DNA of 64,000 bases from an uncultured Oscillospiraceae bacterium (GTDB lineage Bacteria; Bacillota; Clostridia; Oscillospirales; Ruminococcaceae): assembly GCA_900548355.1 (NCBI GenBank), contig URKR01000007.1:1-64000 (forward strand). The letters run 5' to 3'. Positions 7,493 to 16,264 of the stretch are shown here, piece by piece. The notes under the pieces are model-generated. The model did not search any database and had not been told where the DNA came from. It saw only the letters and a program-made list of their open reading frames with translations. The position numbers and the translations under genes were made by a program. Position 1 is the first letter of the stretch. Every line of letters starts with the position of its first letter.

Positions 7493-8503
7493 TCACTCTC
7501 TCTTCAAATCCCGGCCCATCAGCGCGGCGACGGCGGCTTTGGCGGTTAGTTTGCCGTCAAGAATGCGCCCCACGGCCTCGACAATCGGCATCTCGACCTT
7601 ATACTGGCGGGCCAGCTTGCGGGCGGCGGGCAGCGCATTGATGCCCTCCACCACCTGGCCGACCTCCTTCTTGGCTTCCTCAACATCCATGCCGCGGCCC
7701 AGCAGCATGCCTGCGTGCAGGTTGCGGCTGTGCATGCTCGTGCAGGTCACGATCAGATCCCCCATGCCCGAAAGCCCGGCGAATGTTGCAGCCTGGCAGC
7801 CCATCGCGACGCCAAGCCGCGCAAGTTCGGCGTTGCCGCGGGTGATCAGCGCGGCCTTGGCATTGTCGCCGTAGCCCAGCCCCAGCGCCATGCCAACGGC
7901 CAGCGCGATCACGTTTTTGACTGCGCCGCCCAGCTCGACGCCAAGACGGTCGGGGTTGGTGTAGACCCGGAAGTTCGGATTGTTGAAAAGCTTCTGCACG
8001 GTTTGGGCGGCCGCCTCATCGGCGCAGGCTGCCACAATCGCGGTGGGCAGGTCGCGGGCGACCTCCTCGGCGTGGGTCGGGCCGGACAGCGCAACCACCG
8101 TGCAGGCTTCGTGACCCGGCACGGCGGCGAGTTCCTGCTCAATCACGCCGGACATTGTCAGAAAGGTCTTTTCCTCAATACCCTTGGCTACATCCACAAT
8201 CATCTGGCCGTTTGGCAGGTGGGGAGCGGCCTTTTTGGCCGTTGACCGCACAAAAACTGAAGGCACCGCAAAGACCAGCAGGTCGCGCCCTGAGCAGATT
8301 TCAGCAATGTCGGCGGTGTAGTGCAGCAAAGCGGGCAGCTCCATGCCGGGCAGGTTGGGGTGGCGGCGGGTTGTTGACATATTTTTGAGTTCTTCGGGCA
8401 GCGCGCTCCAGATGGTCACATCGTGCCCGTTTTCACACAGCAGCCTGGCCAGGGCAGTACCCCAGGTGCCGGCGCCCAAAACACCGATCTTCTTCATTCT
8501 CAT
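7493..8503 (-). CDS. gpsA: glycerol-3-phosphate dehydrogenase [NAD(P)+]
   Basis: 336 residues, full length. Converts dihydroxyacetone phosphate to sn-glycerol-3-phosphate, the backbone for membrane phospholipids, in the cytoplasm. The N-terminal Rossmann motif is GVLGAGTWGTALA; the substrate region includes DVAKGIE and GPTHAEEV, and the catalytic Lys lies in GGAVKNVIALAVG. The C-terminal half has GNAELARLG and GLSGMGDLIVTC, all signatures of the family. It is the last gene of a three-gene operon, 35 bp after the phosphoesterase, with a clear terminator downstream. Confidence 0.97.
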   Translation of the reverse strand: MRMKKIGVLGAGTWGTALARLLCENGHDVTIWSALPEELKNMSTTRRHPNLPGMELPALLHYTADIAEICSGRDLLVFAVPSVFVRSTAKKAAPHLPNGQMIVDVAKGIEEKTFLTMSGVIEQELAAVPGHEACTVVALSGPTHAEEVARDLPTAIVAACADEAAAQTVQKLFNNPNFRVYTNPDRLGVELGGAVKNVIALAVGMALGLGYGDNAKAALITRGNAELARLGVAMGCQAATFAGLSGMGDLIVTCTSMHSRNLHAGMLLGRGMDVEEAKKEVGQVVEGINALPAARKLARQYKVEMPIVEAVGRILDGKLTAKAAVAALMGRDLKRE

Positions 8504-8538
8504 TCCACACTTTCCCGCCGGCGGGGGCCGGCGTGGTT

Positions 8539-9186
8539 TTATCGGCCGCTGCGCAGCCTTGCAAACAGCCCCCGCGCCGGGATCTCGGGGCGGTCGGGCA
8601 GTTCTAAATCAAAACGTTCATAACAGTTGATAATGCGGGTGGCGCCGTACTGATGTTCCCGCGGGATGTTCGCCCCGTATGACAGATGCACATGGCCGTG
8701 CAGCATCACAGCGGGTTTATAGGCGTCCAGCACCTCACGGAAGACTGTAAAACCGCGGTGCGGCAAATCATTCAGATCCCCGTAGCCGTGCAAAGGCGCA
8801 TGGGTGACCAGCACGTCCACCCCGCCGGCATGCATGACCTTGCTGCGCGCCTTGCGGATACGCCGGCGCATTTCGGCTTCGGTAAACTGCCAGGCGCCGG
8901 TGCGGTACCGGCAGCTGCCGCCCAGGCCCAAAAAGCGGTAGCCTTTGTAGCAGAACACATCGTCGTCAATGCAGATCGCCCCTGTAGGGGGATGGGTGTC
9001 GTAGCATTCGTCATGGTTGCCGTGAACGTACAAAACCGGCATGGGGGCCACACTGGCCAAAAAGGTCATATAATGCATGCTCAAATCGCCGCAGGCGACA
9101 ATCAGGTCGTAGCCGTGCAGCTTTTCGGGCTCATAATAATCCCACAGGTATTTGGATTCCTCATCAGCAACAGCCAGAATCCTCAT
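8539..9186 (-). CDS. calcineurin-type metallophosphoesterase
   Basis: 215 residues. Metal-binding motifs are visible: ACGDLS (the usual GDL/GDxx block), VHGNHDE, VLVTHAPLHG and HGHVHLSYG. The first block near the N-terminus is degenerate (VADEES in place of D-x-H), as in a subgroup of this family. Probably a cytoplasmic phosphatase or phosphodiesterase of unknown substrate. Its start overlaps the stop of the upstream BMP-domain gene by ATGA (9183-9186), so the two are translationally coupled and may act together. Confidence 0.88.
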   Translation of the reverse strand: MRILAVADEESKYLWDYYEPEKLHGYDLIVACGDLSMHYMTFLASVAPMPVLYVHGNHDECYDTHPPTGAICIDDDVFCYKGYRFLGLGGSCRYRTGAWQFTEAEMRRRIRKARSKVMHAGGVDVLVTHAPLHGYGDLNDLPHRGFTVFREVLDAYKPAVMLHGHVHLSYGANIPREHQYGATRIINCYERFDLELPDRPEIPARGLFARLRSGR

Positions 9187-11159
9187 AGCTCGGCCTCCTT
9201 CTCCACCGGCAGGCGGTCGCGATGGATACCCTGCATACGGTATAGGGGCTTTGCCTCTTCGGTCAGTTCGTCATAGCCGGGCACATGGCCGTTAACTGCG
9301 TCGCACAGCCAGTCCATGTGCAGAATCTGTTCCGGCGCAAAGCCGGTGTTGCCCTCGTTCATCAGGGTGCCGTCCTGTGCGATAATATGGCAGGCGAACG
9401 GGTCGATCGCGCCCGCAATCACGCCCTGGCGCAGGATGTTGGCAAGGTGGCGCACATCGTGCGGCAGCTCACGGCTGAACAGCACGTCCATGGCGCCGCT
9501 GTTCATGCCCCACCAGTAATTGACGGCGCGGCGCTCATCGCTCGGCTCGTCACGGTTCCAGGCGCCGTTGAGCACGCTGCGGATTACATTTTCATACAGC
9601 TGCCCCCAGTGCCAGAACGGGGAGGCAAGGTCTTCCAGCATGCCGCCGCGCAAAATCCGGAACACGCCAAACTCCCGCGCCGGGCGCCCCGGGGCCGGGG
9701 TATCGCGGCCCGAAATCACCGTGATGCCTTTTTCGGCAAAGGCCCGCATCGGGTCGCCGGGCAGGCAGGTCCATTCCAGGTCCACCCGCACGCGGGGGTT
9801 CACCATCCGCGCGCCGAGCGCAAAGGCGTTAATGTCGGCCGGGGTGCCGAAGTTCGGTGAGACGGCCAGATAGCCGATCCTGTCGCTGCGGGCCATGGCG
9901 CTGGCAATGGCGCCGCTGATAAACTTTGCCTCATACACCCGTGTGTAATAGGTGCGGATGCTGGTATACGGCATATCGACCGAGCAGTTCAGGATGCGGG
10001 TTTCCGGGTGGCGCAGCGCCGCGCGCAGCGCCGCGCCGACAAGTTTGGGGCTGGTGGTAAAAACAATGTCCGCCCCTTCTGCAATGGCCTGTTCCACCAG
10101 GGCATCGGCATTGGAACCCACCACGGCGTTGTGGTAGGCGACGGTTTCGACCGTGCCGGGGAACACCTGGTCGAGCTGGCAGCGGCCAAACTCATGCTGG
10201 CTGGTCCAGGTGCTGGTTTCAGGCGAGCGCTCGTTGACAAAGGCCACCTTGAGGTGGGTGGGTTTCTGGTTGGGCAGGATCGCCGGCAGGATCTTGTTGA
10301 GGAGTTTGGGCCCGGCGGGTTCGGCAGGCTCAGCCGGTTTGGTGCTGAGCTTGACAGGCTGCGGGTGCTCAATTGCCAGCACATCGTCCCAGATGGCGTC
10401 CAGATCCTTTGCCAGCTCGGCGGGGGAGCGCTTTTGCAGGTCGGCCATTGTGTACACCCGCATCAAAAGCAGCATGACATCGCCGACCGTTGTGTGCAGG
10501 TGCTGCCCGCCGTGCGCGTAGTAAGCCTTTTTCACCCAGTTGTACAGCGAGATGACATTGGCCCGGTCATCGTTGGACCACTTTTCCCCCGGCGCTTTGC
10601 CCAGCGCTTTCTGCAGCCGGGCAAAGCTGCCTTCCTGGGTGAAGGTCAGGGTATACAGCTGGCAAAGCGGGTAGTATTCCACAAACTCATAATAGAGCTT
10701 GACGAGGGGGCTGTCGCTGTATTGAGGCATAACGCGGGTGACATTGGCCGTGATCGAATCCGCGTTGAAGTATTTCAACACGCTGACCCGCTTGTTGCCT
10801 TCCTGCACATAAAACCGGCCCAGATATTCAAAGCAGCGGATCGGGTCGCGGATGCCTTCGTCCACATGGGCCTGACAGAGCGAAACCCACTTGCTGGCAA
10901 ACTCGGTTTTGGGGCTTAGCAACGGCAGAAAGTTGGAGGCAAAAGCGGCTGTGCGCCCGGCTGTCTTGGTGCCGACGACAAGCGCAAGCGGAATCTCCAC
11001 CGTGCCGATGGGCAGCTGATTTTCCACACGGGCGTTTTCGAGAATATCGTCCAGAACCGGCAGGTAGGGATACTGGCCGGCAGCCATCTTTTCGCGGTAA
11101 TCGCGCTGGGCACGCTTTTGGGCGTGGACATATTCTTCCAGTGCTTCCATACGGGTCAT
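9183..11159 (-). CDS. cytoplasmic BMP/PnrA-like protein with ParB-like N-terminal domain
   Basis: 658 residues. The ATG at 11159 is chosen because AAAGGTGG lies correctly upstream; a longer frame to 11186 lacks a site. No signal peptide or lipobox is present, unlike normal BMP lipoproteins that bind nucleosides outside the cell. Residues ~36-115 (PIGTVEIPLALVVGTKT, FYVQEGNKRVSVLKYF) look like a ParB/sulfiredoxin-type fold. Residues ~300-560 (KVAFVNERSP, GADIVFTTSPKL, YTRVYEAKFISGAIASAM, IGYLAVSPNFGTPADINAF) match the BMP family. A soluble ligand sensor or nucleoside-binding regulator is possible but unproven. First gene of the operon with the phosphoesterase and gpsA. Confidence 0.7.
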   Translation of the reverse strand: MTRMEALEEYVHAQKRAQRDYREKMAAGQYPYLPVLDDILENARVENQLPIGTVEIPLALVVGTKTAGRTAAFASNFLPLLSPKTEFASKWVSLCQAHVDEGIRDPIRCFEYLGRFYVQEGNKRVSVLKYFNADSITANVTRVMPQYSDSPLVKLYYEFVEYYPLCQLYTLTFTQEGSFARLQKALGKAPGEKWSNDDRANVISLYNWVKKAYYAHGGQHLHTTVGDVMLLLMRVYTMADLQKRSPAELAKDLDAIWDDVLAIEHPQPVKLSTKPAEPAEPAGPKLLNKILPAILPNQKPTHLKVAFVNERSPETSTWTSQHEFGRCQLDQVFPGTVETVAYHNAVVGSNADALVEQAIAEGADIVFTTSPKLVGAALRAALRHPETRILNCSVDMPYTSIRTYYTRVYEAKFISGAIASAMARSDRIGYLAVSPNFGTPADINAFALGARMVNPRVRVDLEWTCLPGDPMRAFAEKGITVISGRDTPAPGRPAREFGVFRILRGGMLEDLASPFWHWGQLYENVIRSVLNGAWNRDEPSDERRAVNYWWGMNSGAMDVLFSRELPHDVRHLANILRQGVIAGAIDPFACHIIAQDGTLMNEGNTGFAPEQILHMDWLCDAVNGHVPGYDELTEEAKPLYRMQGIHRDRLPVEKEAEL

Positions 11160-11338
11160 ACGGGGTCCACCTTTCTTTAACAGCAAAGGGAAAATCCAAA
11201 TACGGCGGGATGCCGGGCGCCGCAGCCGCTGCGCAAAAGCGGCAGGCCACAGGGCTTGGCAAAGCGGGCCGGGCTGCCGCCTTTTTGCGGCGCATGAATA
11301 ACGCAGCGCGCGGAGCCATAGGAGCCATATCTAAAGTT

Positions 11339-11368
11339 ATTATATCATAGCCAAGCGGGGGACTGCAA
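11339..11368 (-). promoter_or_regulatory. promoter of the BMP-phosphoesterase-gpsA operon
   Basis: On the minus strand TTGCAG (11363-11368), an 18-bp spacer and TATAAT (11339-11344) preceded by TG. The -35 box directly abuts that of the divergent cysE promoter. The leader of about 170 nt between here and 11159 contains GC-rich inverted repeats but no recognised RNA element. Confidence 0.7.
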
Positions 11369-11397
11369 TTGCAATCGGGTAAAAAGTGTGGTATGGT
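11369..11397 (+). promoter_or_regulatory. cysE promoter
   Basis: TTGCAA (11369-11374), 17 bp, TATGGT (11392-11397). It is back-to-back with the divergent promoter. No T-box or S-box features are seen in the short leader. Confidence 0.6.
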
Positions 11398-11450
11398 AAA
11401 TACAAAAGCAACGCCGCGCCCGCGCGGAGATAAGGAAAAGAGGAAACAAG

Positions 11451-12152
11451 ATGGGCCTGTGGGCAGATGCAAAAAACATCCGGGATAAGGACCCCGCCGC
11501 GCGCAATGTGGCGGAGGTGATCCTTTTGTACCCGGGCTTCCATGTGCTGGTGACCCACCGCATTGCACATTGGCTGTACAACCGCAGGCTGCTGTTTTTG
11601 GCGCGGCTGGTCAGCCAGTTGGCGCGCCACCTGACCGGCATTGAAATCCACCCCGGCGCAAAGATCGGCCAGCGGCTGTTTATTGACCACGGCATGGGCA
11701 TCGTCTTTGGCGAAACAACCGAAATCGGGGACAACTGCACAATTTACCACGGGGTCACGCTTGGCGGTACAGGAAAGGATGTGGGCAAACGTCACCCCAC
11801 CTTGGGGGATAATGTTCTGATCGGCGCCGGGGCCAAGGTGCTCGGCCCGGTGTTTATCGGGGATAACGTGCGGGTCGGGGCCGGCAGCGTCGTGCTGCAG
11901 AACATCCCGGCCAACGCGACGGCGGTCGGCGTGCCGGCCGAGATCGTGCGGGTTGGCAACATCCGCTGCTGCCCGGCCGACGACCTTGACCAGCAGGCCC
12001 TGCCCGACCTGCCGCAGCAGCGCCTCAACGAGCTCGAGGCCCGCCTCAGCCGCATCGAGGCCGCCATGCAGGGCGAGTATCCGCCTGGCACCGCACAAAA
12101 CCCGCTGGATTTTGTTCCGGAGAAGCACGGCGAAAAAGCGAAACAGAAATGA
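11451..12152 (+). CDS. cysE: serine O-acetyltransferase
   Basis: 233 residues. Makes O-acetylserine from serine and acetyl-CoA, the first step of cysteine synthesis. It is the short EpsC-like form lacking the long N-terminal helical domain of the enterobacterial enzyme. The start region has HRIAHWLY, then the left-handed beta-helix of hexapeptide repeats with the catalytic [24 protein letters not shown] and [10 protein letters not shown], and the coenzyme A loop [20 protein letters not shown]. The C-terminal tail from about residue 180 is variable and polar. It stands alone, with no cysK adjacent. Confidence 0.95.
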   Translation: MGLWADAKNIRDKDPAARNVAEVILLYPGFHVLVTHRIAHWLYNRRLLFLARLVSQLARHLTGIEIHPGAKIGQRLFIDHGMGIVFGETTEIGDNCTIYHGVTLGGTGKDVGKRHPTLGDNVLIGAGAKVLGPVFIGDNVRVGAGSVVLQNIPANATAVGVPAEIVRVGNIRCCPADDLDQQALPDLPQQRLNELEARLSRIEAAMQGEYPPGTAQNPLDFVPEKHGEKAKQK

Positions 12153-12156
12153 GGAA

Positions 12157-12197
12157 GCCCTCCCGCTCGCTGCATGGCGAATGGGAGGGCCTGCTTT
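12157..12197 (+). terminator. cysE terminator
   Basis: GCCCTCCC (12157-12164) pairs with GGGAGGGC (12183-12190), followed by CTGCTTTAT. The T-run is short; a moderate terminator between converging genes. Confidence 0.65.
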
Positions 12198-12198
12198 A

Positions 12199-12243
12199 TA
12201 TAGAGTTCAGGGTTGAGAGTTGAGATGTGGTGTGCCTTCGGCG
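12199..12243. repeat. dispersed intergenic element, partial copy d
   Basis: TATAGAGTTCAGGGTTGAGA followed by GTTGAGATGTGGTGTGCC: only the AT-rich left end of the family and a short GC piece (GCCTTCGGCG) remain before the mnmA stop codon. Confidence 0.45.
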
Positions 12244-13311
12244 TTATTCTTCGACCACCTCAATAAACCCGCCGCCGAACACAAACCCGCCGCGGTAGAA
12301 GACGGCGCTCTGGCCGGGGGCCGGGGCGCGCACCGGGTCGGGGAAGGCGACGGAAAGCCCGGCGTCGGTGCGCGTGACCTCACAGGGAACTGCTTTGGCC
12401 GCACTGCGTACCTTGACGCGGTAGGCGCCTTCGGCCAGCGGTTGGGCGTCCGGCGTGACGACGCCGGTTACGGTTAGGCGGGATGCATATTCACCGCCGC
12501 TTTCGGCCAGACGGATATCGCCATTGGGCAGAATCTCCTTGACGAAGAGCGGCCGCCCGGCCGCAATACCGAGCCCTTTGCGCTGGCCGACCGTATAGTG
12601 ATCCACCCCGGCATGAGGACCGAGATCCTCGCCTTCAGGGCCCAGGAACCGCCCGGTACGCGGCTCAAACCCGCGCGCACGGATGAAGGCCGCGTAATCG
12701 CCATCCGGGATGAAGCAGATTTCCATCGAATCCGGCGCGTCGGCGCAAGAAAGGCCGATGTCCCGCGCAATCTCCCGCACGTCGTCCTTTTCAAACTCGC
12801 CAAGCGGCAGGATCAGCCGGGCCAGGATTTCCTGCGGCAGGCGGTAGAGCATATAGGTTTGGTCGCGCGCGGCGCTCTCGGGCGCGCAGAGGCGGTTGAC
12901 CCCGTCGTCACAGCAGACAACCCGCGCATAGTGGCCGGTCGCGATGTAGCGGCAGCCGAGCTCATCGGCCTTTTGGGCCAGCAGCCGAAATTTGACGGCC
13001 GGGTTGCAAAGGATACAGGGGTTCGGGGTGCGGCCGGCGCAGTAGCTCTCACAGAAAGGGGTGACAACGGCGGACTCAAACGCATCGGCCGCATCAATCA
13101 CATGCACCGGCACGCCAAGCGCCGCGCCGGCGTCTTTGGCGGCTTCAACCGCCGCGTCATGCGCAGGGGAAAAACGGATCACGGCGCCCTGCACGGCAAA
13201 GCCCTGTTCCTGCAGGATGCGGACCGTCACACTGGAATCAACCCCGCCGCTCATCCCGACAAGAACCTTGTCCTGCTGTTCAAACGTATTAAAACCAAGC
13301 GATGCGTCCAT
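12244..13311 (-). CDS. mnmA: tRNA-specific 2-thiouridylase MnmA
   Basis: 355 residues. Adds sulfur to U34 of tRNA Lys, Glu and Gln in the cytoplasm, using ATP and sulfur relayed from a cysteine desulfurase. PP-loop SGGVDSS is at 21-27. The catalytic pair is Cys99 in RTPNPCILC and Cys199 in SMEICFIPDGDY. YTVGQRKGLG and the C-terminal beta-barrel are present, so it is full length. GGAGGATTC precedes the ATG at 13311, and a 10-bp GC hairpin lies just upstream of that site. It is preceded in the same direction by rnhA but with a repeat between them. Confidence 0.97.
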   Translation of the reverse strand: MDASLGFNTFEQQDKVLVGMSGGVDSSVTVRILQEQGFAVQGAVIRFSPAHDAAVEAAKDAGAALGVPVHVIDAADAFESAVVTPFCESYCAGRTPNPCILCNPAVKFRLLAQKADELGCRYIATGHYARVVCCDDGVNRLCAPESAARDQTYMLYRLPQEILARLILPLGEFEKDDVREIARDIGLSCADAPDSMEICFIPDGDYAAFIRARGFEPRTGRFLGPEGEDLGPHAGVDHYTVGQRKGLGIAAGRPLFVKEILPNGDIRLAESGGEYASRLTVTGVVTPDAQPLAEGAYRVKVRSAAKAVPCEVTRTDAGLSVAFPDPVRAPAPGQSAVFYRGGFVFGGGFIEVVEE

Positions 13312-13329
13312 CGGTGAATCCTCCTGTTA

Positions 13330-13358
13330 TGCCCCGCGCGGTATGAAAACGCGCGGGG
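13330..13358 (-). promoter_or_regulatory. GC-rich hairpin in the mnmA leader
   Basis: GCCCCGCGCG (13330-13339) and CGCGCGGGGC (13349-13358) form a perfect 10-bp stem with a 9-nt loop. In the minus-strand mRNA it ends 10 nt before the AGGAGG of mnmA. It lacks a T-run, so it may affect translation or mRNA stability instead of terminating rnhA. Confidence 0.5.
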
Positions 13359-13375
13359 CGGACTATGATAGATTT

Positions 13376-13450
13376 GTGCAAAGAGTTGAGAGCTTAAATA
13401 AGGTGTCCGGCGGCTATGCCGCCAGGCGCGCGATCCATCGCATCTAAACG
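13376..13450. repeat. dispersed intergenic element, copy e
   Basis: Left end GCAAAGAGTTGAGAGCTTAA, core GTCCGGCGGC-TAT-GCCGCCAGGC (a GGCGGC/GCCGCC hairpin) and right end CATCTAAACGCTTCACTCTG. Same organisation as the other members. Confidence 0.55.
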
Positions 13451-13463
13451 CTTCACTCTGAAA

Positions 13464-13916
13464 TCAGCGAAACTTCCTGCTCTCCTCCACCGCCATCTGG
13501 TCGCAGCGCTCGTTTTCCGGGTGACCGGCGTGGCCTTTGAGCCAGTGGTAATGGATTGTGTGTTTGGCGCTTTCTTCCAGCAGCGCGCCCCATAAATCGG
13601 GGTTCAGCGCGGGGGATTTGTCTGCCTTTTTCCAGCCGCGGGCGCGCCAGCCCTTCGCCCAGCCCTTTTCCAGACCGTTGATGACATACTGGCTGTCTGA
13701 AAACAGGTCGATGTCGCAGGGCTCTTTCAGCTGCCGCAGCGCTTCCAGCAGGGCGGTCAGCTCCATGCGGTTGTTGGTGGTGGAAGGTTCGCCGCCGTGC
13801 AGTTCCTTCTCAAACACACGACCGTCCGAGGTGCGAAACCGCAGGATGGCCCCCCAGCCGCCCGGGCCGGGGTTGCCGCTGCAGGCGCCGTCGGTATAAA
13901 TTTCAATATGTTTCAT
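13464..13916 (-). CDS. rnhA: ribonuclease HI
   Basis: 150 residues. Cuts RNA in RNA-DNA hybrids (primers, R-loops). The ATG at 13916 is used because the protein then begins [20 protein letters not shown] as in the family and GGAG lies 7 nt upstream; a 13-residue longer frame would begin in the promoter. Catalytic Asp9, Glu52, Asp74 and Asp139 are present, and the basic [13 protein letters not shown] loop (85-97) matches the handle region of RNase HI. Own promoter at 13947-13975. Confidence 0.97.
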   Translation of the reverse strand: MKHIEIYTDGACSGNPGPGGWGAILRFRTSDGRVFEKELHGGEPSTTNNRMELTALLEALRQLKEPCDIDLFSDSQYVINGLEKGWAKGWRARGWKKADKSPALNPDLWGALLEESAKHTIHYHWLKGHAGHPENERCDQMAVEESRKFR

Positions 13917-13946
13917 GGTTGGCTCCAGTTCAATTGATCTTGCCCC

Positions 13947-13975
13947 ATTATACATGGTTTTGCCCGGGCTTGCAA
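13947..13975 (-). promoter_or_regulatory. rnhA promoter
   Basis: Minus strand TTGCAA (13970-13975), 17 bp, TATAAT (13947-13952). It gives a leader of about 25 nt. Confidence 0.75.
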
Positions 13976-13988
13976 GGCGGCCCGCTAT

Positions 13989-14017
13989 TTGACAACAGGC
14001 CGTGCAGGAACTATAAT
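13989..14017 (+). promoter_or_regulatory. RNase J operon promoter
   Basis: TTGACA (13989-13994), 17 bp, TATAAT (14012-14017), a consensus promoter divergent from rnhA. Only 13 bp separate the two -35 boxes. Confidence 0.8.
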
Positions 14018-14280
14018 AAAGCTAACTGCAAAGGTGCGCAGATACGCCGCGCCCGGAGCCTGCCGGATAATCCCCCTGGGGCCGGCCGGCCCCAAGGGGC
14101 GGCGGCGCAAAGCGGCGCACGTCGTGTTTTTTACGGGGCCCGGTCGCATCCTGTCGGATGGACTTTCCGCGCCCGATCCCGCCGGACGGCCTATCATCTG
14201 CCGTCAGCAGGGGAAAACCATGGCCAGCAACCCTCGCGATTGTCAGCGGGGAAGAACAACTTTTTTGTGGAGGATATCGA
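14018..14280 (+). promoter_or_regulatory. long structured 5' leader of RNase J
   Basis: About 255 nt of leader with no supported gene. An 11-bp stem (14073-14083 with 14088-14099, one bulged A) is built from CCCCTGGGGCC and GGCCCCAAGGGG around GGCC. Further GGCGGC/GCGGC repeats follow, and TTTTTT lies at 14126-14131. The length and structure suggest post-transcriptional control, possibly self-cleavage by RNase J; this is inference. No known riboswitch or SRP/6S RNA signature was recognised. Confidence 0.45.
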
Positions 14281-16221
14281 ATGGAAGAATTGAATCAGAA
14301 GCGTCCCGCAGCCAAACGCCCCCGCCAGAACGGCGAAACGCCCCGCCGCCCGCGCCAGGGGGAGGGCAAATCCGTCACCAAGCGCGCACCGCGCCCGGCG
14401 CGCCAGAATACAAAGGGGGGCGATTCCCCGGCCGAGCGCCAGAATGACCGCGCCCCGGCCCGCCGCCCGCGCCAGGCCAGCCAGCCCCGCCTGCCCGGCG
14501 CCCAGCCTGCCCCGCGGCTGCCGCGCCGCCGCCAGGCCGCCCAGTTTTATGAGGAGCCCGCTGTTCCGATGCATATTATCCCGCTTGGCGGTCTCGGCGA
14601 AGTGGGAAAGAATATTACGCTGTATGAATGCCAGGGGGATATGATCCTGGTTGACTGCGGCCTTGTCTTCCCGGATGAAGAAATGTTCGGCGTCGATCTC
14701 GTCATACCGGATTTCACCTATGTGCTGGAAAACAAGGACCGCATCAAGGGCCTGTTCATCACCCACGGGCATGAGGACCATATCGGCGGCCTGCCCTATC
14801 TGCTCAAAAAGTTCAATGTGCCGATCTATACAGCCCGGCTGACCATCGGCCTCATCAAGAACAAGCTTGAAGAACACGGCCTTGCCTCCAGCGCGATTTT
14901 CCATGAAATCCGTCCGCGCCAGAAGGTCAAGCTCGGCTGTTTCACGGTGGAGCCGATCCATGTCAACCACAGCATTCCGGACGCGCTCGCCTTTGCGATT
15001 GAGTGCCCGGCCGGTATCGTGCTGCAGACCGGCGACTTCAAGATCGACTATACCCCGCTGGCGGATGCCGTGACCGACCTTTCGACGATTGCGGAATATG
15101 GCCGCCGCGGTGTGCTGGCGCTGCTGTCGGATTCGACCAACGCAGAGCGCCCTGGATTTACCGCAACCGAGCAGACGGTGGCCGAAGGGGTGCGCGCGCT
15201 GTTTGCCCGCGCCAAAAACAGGCGGATCATTGTGGCGACCTTTGCTTCAAACATCTACCGCATCCAGCAGATCATCGAATTGGCGATGGAGAGCGGGCGC
15301 AAGGTGGCGGTCAACGGCCGCAGCATGGTTTCCAATACCGAGATGGCCCGCGAACTTGGCTATATCCGCGTGCCGGACAATGTCCTGGTCGATATTGAAG
15401 AGATCAACAAATACCCGCCCGAAAAACTTGTGCTGATCACAACCGGCTCGCAGGGCGAACCGCTGTCGGCGCTTTCCCGCATGGCGCAGGCGAGCCACCG
15501 CAACGTCAAGGTCGGCCCGAATGACTTCATCATCATCTCGGCCCGGCCGATCCCCGGCAATGAAAAGACGGTGACCAAGGTTGTCAACGGTCTGCTTTCG
15601 CTTGGCGCCGAAGTCATCTATGAAAATATGTACGACACCCATGTTTCGGGCCATGCCTGCCAGGAAGAACAGAAGCTCATCCTGACCCTTGCGCATCCGC
15701 AGTATTTCCTGCCGGTGCACGGTGAGTTCAAACAGCTCAAGCGCCACGCCGAAACGGCCGAGCATCTCGGCTATCTGCCAAAGGCGAATATCTACATCGC
15801 CCAAAACGGCCAGAACCTGCGCATCTCACGCGATGAGCTGACGCTGGAAGGCACGGTGCCTTCGGGCGCCGTGATGGTGGACGGGTACGGTGTGGGCGAT
15901 GTCGGCAACGTGGTTCTGCGCGACCGGCATCACCTTTCGGAGGATGGCATCATCGTCGTCACGGTGGCGGTGGACGGCCGCACCGGCCAGGTGGTTTCGG
16001 GGCCGGAACTGGTCAGCCGCGGCTTTGTCTATGTGCGGGAAAGCGAAGAGCTGCTGGAAGGCGCGCGCACCCAGGTTGAGATGGCTCTGGACCGCAGCAT
16101 GGCCGAAAATCTGCACGACTGGGCCAGCGTCAAGGCGCGCGTGCGGGAGGCGCTGTCGAATTACATCTACCGGCGCACCAAACGCAGCCCGATGATCCTG
16201 CCGATTCTGCTGGAAGTGTAA
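14281..16221 (+). CDS. rnj: ribonuclease J
   Basis: 646 residues. Metallo-beta-lactamase/beta-CASP endo- and 5'-exoribonuclease central to mRNA decay and rRNA processing in Firmicutes. The ATG at 14281 follows GTGGAGGATATC. Residues 1-96 are an unusual basic, disordered extension rich in Arg, Pro, Gln and Ala. The standard enzyme begins at Met97 with IIPLGGLGEVGKN. Metal site HGHEDH is at 162-167, followed by HVNHSIPDALAF, TGDFKID, LSDSTNAE and the beta-CASP motif ISARPIPGNEKTV; HVSGHACQEE and LPVHGEFKQL follow. The extension could bind RNA or partner proteins. Transcribed with the GdpP-like gene 43 bp downstream. Confidence 0.96.
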   Translation: MEELNQKRPAAKRPRQNGETPRRPRQGEGKSVTKRAPRPARQNTKGGDSPAERQNDRAPARRPRQASQPRLPGAQPAPRLPRRRQAAQFYEEPAVPMHIIPLGGLGEVGKNITLYECQGDMILVDCGLVFPDEEMFGVDLVIPDFTYVLENKDRIKGLFITHGHEDHIGGLPYLLKKFNVPIYTARLTIGLIKNKLEEHGLASSAIFHEIRPRQKVKLGCFTVEPIHVNHSIPDALAFAIECPAGIVLQTGDFKIDYTPLADAVTDLSTIAEYGRRGVLALLSDSTNAERPGFTATEQTVAEGVRALFARAKNRRIIVATFASNIYRIQQIIELAMESGRKVAVNGRSMVSNTEMARELGYIRVPDNVLVDIEEINKYPPEKLVLITTGSQGEPLSALSRMAQASHRNVKVGPNDFIIISARPIPGNEKTVTKVVNGLLSLGAEVIYENMYDTHVSGHACQEEQKLILTLAHPQYFLPVHGEFKQLKRHAETAEHLGYLPKANIYIAQNGQNLRISRDELTLEGTVPSGAVMVDGYGVGDVGNVVLRDRHHLSEDGIIVVTVAVDGRTGQVVSGPELVSRGFVYVRESEELLEGARTQVEMALDRSMAENLHDWASVKARVREALSNYIYRRTKRSPMILPILLEV

Positions 16222-16264
16222 GCCTGCGCCCGCCACCCGCGGGCCGGCCAAAAGGGGAAAGACG

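Noticed and set aside
14018..14280. Small structured RNA gene (SRP, 6S, RNase P) in the RNase J leader
   Set aside because: None of their conserved words is present, and the stretch continues into the RNase J ribosome site.
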